From Tranzscheliella williamsii (Eukaryota; Basidiomycota; Ustilaginomycetes; Ustilaginales; Ustilaginaceae): a stretch of DNA of 64,000 bases. The stretch covers positions 124,001-188,000 of the forward strand of contig JALBYF010000036.1 of NCBI GenBank assembly GCA_023212725.1, in the 5' to 3' direction. The number at the start of each line of letters is the position of its first letter. Within the stretch, counting starts at the first letter, position 1. Made by a program: the position numbers and the translations under genes. Below the pieces are notes generated by a model. It was not told where the DNA came from, did not search any database, and saw nothing but the letters and a program-made list of their open reading frames with translations. Below are positions 9,981-18,330 of this stretch, in pieces.

Positions 9981-10869
9981 ATGTCTTCTACAGTGACAGC
10001 TACGACGACGGCCACGCCAGCCGCAGCCAGTGGAGGTGCATCTTTGACGCTCGACTCTTCGCTGACCGGCTACGATGAGGAGCAGATCCGTCTGATGGAG
10101 GAGCGGTGCATCGTGCTCGACCATGACGACAAGTACCTCCGCGATGGAAGCAAGAAGGAGTGCCACCTGATGGTCAACATCAACAAGGGCCTGCTGCACC
10201 GCGCATTTTCCGTGTTCCTGTTCGATCCCGAGTCTGGCAAGCTGTTGCTGCAGCGCCGGGCGGCCGAGAAGATCACTTTTCCCAACATGTGGACCAACAC
10301 CTGCTGCTCGCACCCGCTCGCCATCAAGGGCGAGCTGGAAGAGGCGGACCAGATCGGTGAGTGTAGATGCTCTGGTATCTGCACCGAGCCGAGTGTTCCC
10401 TTGCTGACTGTGTGTGGTGCTTACTTTTGCGGACGCTTGCTGTGATCTAGGTGTGCGGCGCGCAGCTCAGCGCAAGCTGGACCACGAGCTCGGTATCCCG
10501 GCGGAGCAGGTGCCCGTTGATGCGTTCCAGTATCTGACGCGGATCCACTATCTGGCGCCGAATGGCGACGCGCACGACGTGTGGGGCGAACACGAGATCG
10601 ACTACATCCTCTTCATCACCGCCGACGTCACACTGGCCCCCAACCTCAACGAGGTCTCCGACGTTCGCTGGGTCTCGCCACACGAGCTCCGCGCGCTCAT
10701 GACCGAACTCGACCCCGCCTCCTTCACCCCCTGGTTCAAACTGATCGTAGACCGCTTCCTCTTCCCCTGGTGGTCCGAGCTGCTCGCTCGCCGCTCCGCC
10801 CCCACGGCCCGCCTCGACGCAAAGTGCCTCGCCGACCTCACCAACCACAGCATCCACCGCCTCCTCTAG
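9981..10869 (+). CDS. IDI1: Isopentenyl-diphosphate delta-isomerase (type I)
   Basis: Interconverts isopentenyl and dimethylallyl diphosphate in the isoprenoid/ergosterol pathway; a Nudix-fold, divalent-metal enzyme. Exon 1 is 9981-10356 and exon 2 is 10451-10869, with a 94-bp intron (donor GTGAGT, acceptor CTAG). The joined frame encodes 264 residues. Seen are [31 protein letters not shown] with the catalytic Cys at 108 or 109, the Nudix-type helix continuing across the splice junction ([16 protein letters not shown]), [11 protein letters not shown] with the catalytic Glu, and a C-terminal [15 protein letters not shown]. The ATG at 9981 follows GAGGAGAGCC and fits the usual N-terminus; the frame open further upstream has no ATG of value. 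It shares its promoter with eIF3k. Confidence 0.96.
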
Positions 10870-11470
10870 CCCCACCCCTCCGCCTTCAACATAAGTCACT
10901 CGCACCAGATACCCCCTCTCCGACCTCTCGATAGATTCACACGCCCCTCCCCTGCCCTCCCCTCTCTGTACTCCCATCTCCCTTCAGCATGCATCACCCT
11001 TCTCGTCGCTTGTATGCCAAGACCCGCGGCGTCACACCAAGGTGCCACGCAATAGAGGATTTCACACTCCTTCTCTGTCGAACAATGCGAAGTTGGTTGT
11101 GCTTATGCTCGGTTGCATAGGACCTAGGCGTACAAGGTTGATATGGATGGGGTGCGAGAGGAGGTCGAAGACCGCTCCCTCCGTCAGGGCGGCGGAGGAG
11201 ACAGTCGCTTTTTTGCGCCAAAAAGAATTGGACAGGAATGTATACAGAAAGTTGCCGAACAAAAAAAGGGCGTGGGATATGCTGGATGCGCACTCTCGAC
11301 GGCAAGGAAACGATCTTTCCTCTCGCAGAAGACGGACTTGCCGGTCGGAAGGGCATGGAGTGTCCAGATTGAGCGGAATGCTACCGGAACAGGAGGAAGA
11401 CGGCAGGCAAAAGAACAAAGTGTGCACCGACGTCAAACCAGGAAGAGAAAAGGAGTGGACGTGCATACGC
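10870..11470. other. Convergent 3' region between IDI1 and RPL9
   Basis: About 600 bp between two stop codons on opposite strands. It must hold both terminators and 3' untranslated regions. Reading frames here are shadows or lack any family signature. Confidence 0.55.
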
Positions 11471-12386
11471 TTAGGCCTGGGCGACAACGACGGTGGACTT
11501 GCCGGTGCAGTAGATGCCGTCCAAGAACTTTCGGATATCCTTGTTTCGGACAAGAGTAGCACCGTGGAGGAGAGCAGCAGACTGGGAGACAAGGTCAATG
11601 TCGTTGCCTTCCACCAGGACCTGGTCCTTCTGGGCCTTGTCCTCCTGGATGGTGACACCCTCGAGCATGTCAATGTGTCGTACTCGCTTCTCGCCCAAGA
11701 AGTTTCGGATCTCGGCGGACCTCTTGTCACCGGCAATGATGATGTTAATGGGGAAATGGGCGTAGACAGCTCGCATCTTGTACTGGAAGCCGACGGTGAC
11801 ACCCTTGATCATGTTGGCGACGCAGGCCTGGGCGGTTCGGAGGCAGGCAGCGTGCTTTCGGGCGGCGTGCCACACGATAAACTTGATCTTCTGGGTAGCA
11901 CCGCTCTTGATGATGCGGGCATCAAGGTTCATGTGCTTGAGCGACTATCAGTGCAGAAAACCAATGAGTCAAAGGAAGAGCGTCAGCGAACCGATCGTGG
12001 GTATCAACAAGGCGGTAACATATCTTTCTCGTCTCGCGCGCATGATGCTTCCCAGTCGCTTCCAGTAGATCCTCCTATAACCCTCTCCGCACCTCCGTTG
12101 GTGGTGGAAGGGGATGAAGTCATAACCGTGTTTGTGATACAAAGCACCCTAGAAGGATAATCCGTTGCCACGGCCTCCTACTCTTCCATCGCGTCCTATT
12201 GTGTGCCCTTAGACCAGCCGAGTAGGACAAACTCGGTACTGGTTTGATCAGGCAGTTCATGTCGGTTCGAATACTAACCTTGGTGATGGTACCTCGGGGA
12301 CCCTTAACGGTGAAGACCCGGGATGAGACGGAGACGGAGACCTCAGCGGGGACCGCGAGGTCGAGTTCCTTGTAGATCTGCAACAT
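11471..12386 (-). CDS. RPL9: 60S ribosomal protein L9 (uL6)
   Basis: Cytosolic large-subunit protein uL6, near the sarcin-ricin loop and P-stalk base. Exon 1 is 12386-12279 (36 codons, ending VKGPRGTITK) and exon 2 is 11944-11471, starting SLKHMNLDARI. The intron is 334 bp (donor GTTAGT, acceptor ATAG) and falls between codons. The product is 193 residues, the family's usual length. Landmarks are AACLRTAQACVANMIKGVTVG, YKMRAVYAHFPINI, EIRNFLGEKRVR, and LVRNKDIRKFLDGIYCTGKS before the end. The ATG at 12386 fits the alignment with other L9 N-termini. A further intron in the 5' leader is likely (see separate entry). Coding usage is strongly biased toward C-ending codons, as expected for a highly expressed gene. 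Confidence 0.96.
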
Positions 12387-13762
12387 CTTTGATCTGAGAT
12401 GGTAGAAGACAGAATACGATGGGATCAGTTTCTGTGATGGCGCAGTATAAAGCGAGGGCAGCAGGCAGATCCAGGAGCAGCGAGGACGGAGTAAGGCTGC
12501 AAGAGGTACAGCTTGTTCACGACAGAGCCGACGAAACTAAGGCGTCCGCCTGATACTGCGTCGAACCTCCACGAGGCGCCGTTATGACAGTCGAGACACA
12601 AAGCTATCCTAAAGCTGGCCAGTGGTGGTAGTTGGCCTGGGTCAAGGAGCGTGATGCGTGAAGCGCACCTCGACGGCAATCCTACCGGTCGTGGGTGCCA
12701 TGTGTATACATCCATCGTCGCCCGCCCCAAGCACCCAGGGTGCAACACCACCATCCAACCATCCGAATCCGGTTGGCATCCTCCCGACAGCTCCTCTCCT
12801 GTCCCGCTCAAGTATCCGATGCTGCGCCTGAGTATCGGTCCTGCACTCGATTATGTGGGACTGTAGATCTGCCGACACGCTCAGCCGGACGTGAGTGCCT
12901 CTGCGTGACATGGCTTTATTCGGCTGCTGATGTTGACTGCTGGTCTGTTGGTGGGTGGGTATTGCTCGAGTCGCTCGTGCTCGCTGGATCTGTCGATGCT
13001 GTTGCTCTTATTTGGTGCGGATATACTAACCTTGAGGTGCAAGTGGTTGTTGACGTAGGGTGAGAGTAAGGAAGAGGATCGGGATGACGACCAAGCTTCT
13101 TTGCGCTGGCTGGGCTCGCTGGCTAAGCCGCCTGGCTGGACTGACTGGCTTGAGGGCCTTACTACCACGGAGCTACCTTTGCTTCTCGGCTTGGCCTGGT
13201 TTGGCTCGCCGGCCATGCCTTTCTGGTCTTCTTTGATGCGGCTGTAGTCTTGGCTTCCGGTATTCCCTTCCCTATCTGTTACGCCTAGCAACAAATCGGC
13301 CTACCAATTCAAAGTGCGAAAAACACTATTTCGAATTTAATACCCGCTAATACAACGTCATGTGATGCACCGACACCAGTTCAAAAAGCTCGGCCGAACT
13401 ATTTCTGGCCGCGGCTCCGCGATCAATCTGCCACATCGGCACATACTGCTGCCCCGATTACCCGATCGGGAAACCGGGGAAGCGGCTGTCTGTTAGGATG
13501 CGCGTGCTCGCCCTGCACGGAGCATGTAGTAGCGGTGAAGCATCCAACCCGGAACCCGGCATTGAATATGTACACTTGACATGGTTTATAGCACATCTAG
13601 CCTCGATCACCACCAGCACTTTCTTCGCCAGAGCTACTGGACCCGTCTCACCACTGCACACACCGCCTGCATGACCAGGTAAGGCATCCCGAGTACAGAC
13701 GTGCTCCTATTGCTACCTCGTCAGCGTCTTGTTCCGCGGATCCTGCAGCTCGCGACGTGTCG
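12387..13762. promoter_or_regulatory. RPL9 leader and promoter region shared with the divergent PC-esterase-like gene
   Basis: A 1.4 kb gap between divergent starts. A CAAG|GTTAGTAT donor at 13031-13030 (minus strand) uses the same donor as the first coding intron, and a CATCTCAG acceptor ends at 12394, seven bases before the RPL9 ATG. Together they suggest a ~637-bp intron in the 5' leader. A frame beginning at an ATG near 13216 would not join in phase with RPL9, so it is at most an upstream ORF. Nothing else is recognised. Confidence 0.45.
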
Positions 13763-15191
13763 ATGCCGTCCAACGTAAGGCCCTTGACGGGCAAGGGTAG
13801 GCCCTACAACGACGGGAAAGTCCAGCTGGCCGGTCGTGCATTGACGCTCCTTGCGGCAGCTTACGTCGTTGTCTCGTTCCTCTGCTCGATAGCCCCAGGC
13901 GGAGCTTCTTACCGGCCGTCCGCCGGCTCGCGTTACCGGCTGTCGCGGAACAAGAAGTGCGATCCCTTCCGTCTGCCAGGCTGGGTGGATTGGTCCATCG
14001 GATCGTCGCAGCTTCCTGCCTGGAGAACTTTCGACCCGTCCTGTTCCACATCCAGCCTGCTCACTATCCTGGTTTCCACGCTCAATGTCAAGGATCGAGA
14101 CCCCAATGACATCGCCCCTCATGCCGTCCACAAATTGGCGCCCTCGCCCCGCGTCGATGAGCTCAACGCCTTCTTCACCAACCGCACCGTCTTGATGATC
14201 GGAGACCATCAGGTCGACCAGTCCCTCGTATCGCACTTCTGTGCTCTCACCGGGCACAAGATGGAGGCCGTTGACCAGAATCACCCCTGGGGCAATAGTC
14301 TCAAGACTGTCCCGCCAAAGCACGGCTTTACACCGGTCGGCAACAACGCCCCGCTAGCACACTACTGCTATCTGCCCGAATACGACTTCCTGTTGACGTC
14401 TATCTACTCGTACGGCGCTGACACTTCCGACACGTGGAGGGGCGAGGCCATCTACAATGCGCCAGCGCTCTTCGAAGATCGGGTTACCGACCTTTTCCAG
14501 CCCTACATGCACGCCATGGCATCTGCCGCAACCACATCACCCGCCCTGCCCCTCCCACGAAAGAGTGCCGATCCGGATCTGATCTTTTTCAACTCGGGGC
14601 TCTGGGACTTGGCTCGCTGGGCGAAGCAGGATATTGACACCGGCGCCGGCCTGATGGAGAACCTGGAGGAGGTACGCATTATGTGGTGGCGGTCTCGGAT
14701 GGTAGATATGCTTAGCAGCGTACGCAAGGCATGGAAGCGGACGCGCATCGTCTGGCGCGACACCCACTACCCTCTGGCGACCGACATCACGACGGTCGAG
14801 TCTTTCCTCGGCATCGACAACCAGCAGGTAAGTCATCGCGGTTGCGGCTCGCTCACGACGTGGGCTGACGGACGAGCGGAATGCTGACCTCGGCGTTGCT
14901 CTGGTGGGGACTGTACAGGCGCATAACCATCCGCTCTATCACGCCAACCGGATTGCGCAGCTCAACCACGCGCAGCGCTCCGCGCTGGAGCTGCACGGCG
15001 ACGACGTCGCCAAGGGCGAGCGCCAGCGCTCGGCGCGCATGCCCGCCGACGTCGTCGCCATCCCCTTCGCTGACGTCCTCATGGGCCAGGACCAGAACTC
15101 CCTCCACCCGCTCGTCCCCAGCCAGCTCCCCTGCGGCGCCCTCTTCGCTGAAATGTTGCTCTGGCACCTCCGCGACGCCGTCCAGCCCTAG
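13763..15191 (+). CDS. Membrane-anchored SGNH/PC-esterase-like protein, catalytic Ser replaced
   Basis: Exons 13763-14827 and 14919-15191 (intron 91 bp, GTAAGT...TACAG, between codons) give 445 residues. A hydrophobic stretch at ~25-45 after a short basic N-terminus suggests a type II membrane protein of the secretory pathway. The rest resembles the fungal PC-esterase/trichome-birefringence-like SGNH group: a first block VLMIGDHQVDQSLVSHFCAL where relatives usually read GDSxxR, a middle block DLIFFNSGLWDLARW, a RIVWRDTHYPLA block, and a C-terminal D-x4-H element (DQNSLHP) before LFAEMLLWHL. Such folds often handle acyl groups on glycans. Because the GDS serine position is His, an esterase activity is doubtful. 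The family assignment is from remembered motif pattern, so confidence is moderate. The first ATG is at 13763; an in-frame GTG lies just upstream. Confidence 0.6.
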
Positions 15192-15454
15192 CCCGCACCC
15201 CCCCCCGGCCCACCAGATACCCCCACCTCCTCCAGCAGCACCTCACAATGCCACATGCATGCACCGCTTCCGCCATCACGCACTCTTCATACGCCGTAGC
15301 TGCGCCTGTGCTGCCAGCCCCTTCCGCACGGCAAATGTGATCCCGCTCGTAGTGACACGATGGTAACGCTTCGATGCAGGACGGCTAGTGTACAGATCAG
15401 GCGGCGTAGCATGGCGCGGGAGAGGGAAAGCTGCAAGGGCGGCGGAGGATCGGT

Positions 15455-17032
15455 CTATTGGTCGCCCTTGCCGTCGTATTCCGCGGTGGCGAGGCCGCTC
15501 TGCTTGAGGCGCTGGCGGTCGGTGTCGGCGGCGTAGGTGCGCGGGCCGTGGATGTGGGTGCCGTCGGGGAGGATGCCGATGCGGCGGATGACGAGCCAGC
15601 CCGGGAAGATCGAGAGGGCCCACTGGGCAGTGTTGAGGGCAGCGACCGCGTCAAGGCGCCAGGCGGTACTGTTGACACCGTACGAGACGCATTGCCCCGC
15701 GGACTCGACGCCGCGTACGACGGCAGCCAGGCGGATCAGCTCGCTGGGGTCGTCCGAGAGATTGCCGATCACCCAGTAGTTGAGCTCGTACATCATGTTG
15801 AAGCCGATCTGGAGCATGATGTAGACGCCGAAACCGGCGCCGTAGCCGGGCGAGGTCCAGTCGAGCACCGCCGGCGGCCGCTGGTGGTAGGCGTGCATGA
15901 TGTAGATCGCCCACGCCCACCACGCCGCCTGCACCGAGTAGACCAACACGAACGAAGACCGCGCGCGCATATTCACCGTCGGCCGGCTCCAGTCGAGGAA
16001 GAAGCCCAGCAGATAGTTGGCGATGCTTGCACACACTGCCGACAGGAGCGAACCGAGCGCGCGCGAGCGCACCGTAAAGTAGGTCACCGCATACGTCCCG
16101 ATCAGCGCCTCGGACCAGGTCGACTGCCAGATGAGCGGCAGGAGAAGCAGCACCTCGCGCCGGCTGAGCAGCTTGTACATCAGCTTGAGCTCGCGCCGCG
16201 TCGACGATTCAATGTGCAGGTAGACGGGCGTCTTGTCCTTGCGCTGCACCTTGTGCGGCGGCGAGAGGAGCATGGCGCAGAACGGACCGAGACACTGGAG
16301 TACAACAAAGACGATGTACGTGTTGGTCGAAATGGAGCCCTGCGCATCATTGTCAGAGTTGAGTGCCAGGTTGATGATGCCGCCCAGCAGCTGGCCTAGG
16401 ATGCGAAACATGAGCCAGTAGCTGATGTAGCGGCCCTGCTTGAGCCGCTCCGGGTAGCCGAGCGCGATGGCGCCCTCGGTGCTCCAAAAGACGCCGGCGC
16501 TGATACCGCAGAGGCCGGCGCCGAGGATGACGAGCCACTGGGCGCCGTTGAGCGAGTTGAGGTAGAGGCCGGCGGCGTAGGGCGCGTAGCCGATGGTGCC
16601 GAACATGAGCGCGAACTTGACCGAAGTCGCGTTGACGAGCGACGAGGTGAAGAGGCTGGTGATCACCATCAGCCCGAAGGTGAGCGAGTTGGCGGCGTTG
16701 ACCGTGCTCGGATTCTGCGAGCCGCCGGCCCCGAGCGCCGCCATGGCGCCCCAGATGCCCGGCGCCAGAAAGGAGCAAAAGCCGAGCACCGTGATTTGGA
16801 AGAAGGTCGACCGGAAAACCGACGGGTTCTTACCGTCCCACGCCGGCCGCGCTTCCGGCCGCGGGGCACGCAGCCCGATCGTCTCCATCAGGGTCAGCTT
16901 GGCTGTGCTCGAGCGCTCCTCCCCGACGGTCTTGCTCAGCGGGGCCGCCTGAACCGCGTCAGAAACGCTCGAGACCGATTTTTGGTCAGGCTGGCTGTTA
17001 GTATCGTCCACCGCGGGCTTGTAGTCCGCCAT
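15455..17032 (-). CDS. UNC93-like major facilitator transporter
   Basis: Single exon, 525 residues, with an ~80-residue polar cytosolic N-terminus and about 11-12 hydrophobic segments. The core begins FFQITVLGFCSFLAPGIWGA and continues with NSLTFGLMVITSLFTSSLVN, a VILGAGLCGISAGVFWSTEG segment (a typical UNC93-like fungal block), and GRYISYWLMFRILGQLLGG. The C-terminal half ends with a conserved SVGQ-like patch (ESAGQCVSYGVNS). UNC93-type proteins are membrane proteins of the major facilitator superfamily; fungal members are mostly uncharacterised and the substrate is unknown. The start is the ATG at 17032; the frame is open a little further but only via TTG. It is convergent with the previous gene, leaving a 263-bp 3' gap. 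Confidence 0.87.
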   Translation of the reverse strand: MADYKPAVDDTNSQPDQKSVSSVSDAVQAAPLSKTVGEERSSTAKLTLMETIGLRAPRPEARPAWDGKNPSVFRSTFFQITVLGFCSFLAPGIWGAMAALGAGGSQNPSTVNAANSLTFGLMVITSLFTSSLVNATSVKFALMFGTIGYAPYAAGLYLNSLNGAQWLVILGAGLCGISAGVFWSTEGAIALGYPERLKQGRYISYWLMFRILGQLLGGIINLALNSDNDAQGSISTNTYIVFVVLQCLGPFCAMLLSPPHKVQRKDKTPVYLHIESSTRRELKLMYKLLSRREVLLLLPLIWQSTWSEALIGTYAVTYFTVRSRALGSLLSAVCASIANYLLGFFLDWSRPTVNMRARSSFVLVYSVQAAWWAWAIYIMHAYHQRPPAVLDWTSPGYGAGFGVYIMLQIGFNMMYELNYWVIGNLSDDPSELIRLAAVVRGVESAGQCVSYGVNSTAWRLDAVAALNTAQWALSIFPGWLVIRRIGILPDGTHIHGPRTYAADTDRQRLKQSGLATAEYDGKGDQ

Positions 17033-18330
17033 GATGGGCAACTGTTGCGGCCACGTACGCAGAGGAAAGCGGCGGTGGGCAGGAGGATCCGTAGGAAAGA
17101 GTGATGGCCAAGAAAAAAGAAGAAGCGACGGGATACAACGTCGCTTTTATGCGCCAGGGACAGCTTTGGAGGCCCGAACGTTCAACCCAAGGGGCAAGGC
17201 CGAGGCACAAAGGGCCGGGCGGTTTGGTCGGGCGTTCACGCCGTCAACAGTAGCGAAAAAGGCGCAAAGAGTAGCGTAGTGGGTGACTCAGGGCAAACGT
17301 GGCTGTATCCACCATGTGTTCAAGGCTGATAACTACCGAGAGCGGGAAGGAAGCGAGTCAATCACCGCGGATGGGACCGATGTAGCGATGTAGTCAGAAG
17401 GGAGGCCCATCACGTATGTTCTTCAGCATCAGGCGAAGTAACCACGTAGGAAAGCAGCGCAGGGCCGCAGGCACAGAAGAGGTGTAGGTCTATTTGGCAG
17501 GCACTGGCCCAGCTTACACGTTGGTGCCGTGCCTGCCTGTGCCATGCACCTCTGCCAAGGGGACTGGCAAGCGACCTACGTTCAGGCAAAGGCGACCCTG
17601 TGAACTTGATCCGCATCCCATGCCCAGGCCATGTTCGCCAGGCTGTCCATTTCCGCCTCACAGTATGGCTGAGTGCCTGCGTCCTCCAAGCGGATGGCTC
17701 TGGTCGGCGGCCGCCCATGCACATCATGGCGCACCGGCCAAACAGGCCTAGCGGCTAGCATCACTAGAGAGATGTGCACTGGACAAGCGAGGGTGCAAGG
17801 GAGCGCATGTCGAGATGGTGCAGGCGAATTGCACAATCCGACCAGGGTCTGGCGATCTATGAGTGTGGGGAAAAGGAGCGCAGCTGTCGACAGCGCTGAG
17901 GCCGTCTTGTCCGTGAATGTGATTGGCTGAGCTGCTCGTCACTCTGCCATTGCCAAACGGTAAAAGCTTAGCACGTCAGCCGGCCGCTATGACACCATTC
18001 CACCTCGCTCAACGATAGCTTAACAACGGCGGAAAAGGTCAAGCTACCGACCCACTCTAACAATGATAGCAACGAAAAAGGATCGTAATCGGGCAGACGA
18101 TCATCTATCGCCGATGGGGTGAGGCAGGGCGATAGATAACTGTAGTTGACGACATCGTGCGTTGGTTCCAGTTGAAGATACACAGATAAGATCGTAGAAC
18201 CCCAACACACTTGCTTCCCCACGACTTCGTTCTCGACTCCATCGTCTCAAGCACCTGGAGCCCGCCTTATCGAACACCACGCTCGTTTCGGGTATCGCGT
18301 TTGGGTCCGCAGCTCCGCTGGTACGGCAGC
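17033..18330. promoter_or_regulatory. Divergent promoter region, UNC93-like and acyltransferase genes
   Basis: A 1.3 kb gap between divergent starts. No gene is supported. The reading frame of the acyltransferase stays open to 18211 but only with a TTG, so a short unrecognised upstream exon is possible. Confidence 0.45.

Noticed and set aside
12247..12275. GGTTCGAATAC-like box resembling a tRNA B-box
   Set aside because: It lies at the donor end of the RPL9 coding intron and no cloverleaf arms flank it.
13031..13294. Open frame upstream of RPL9 joining the suspected leader intron
   Set aside because: If spliced it would be out of frame with RPL9, so it is not an N-terminal extension.
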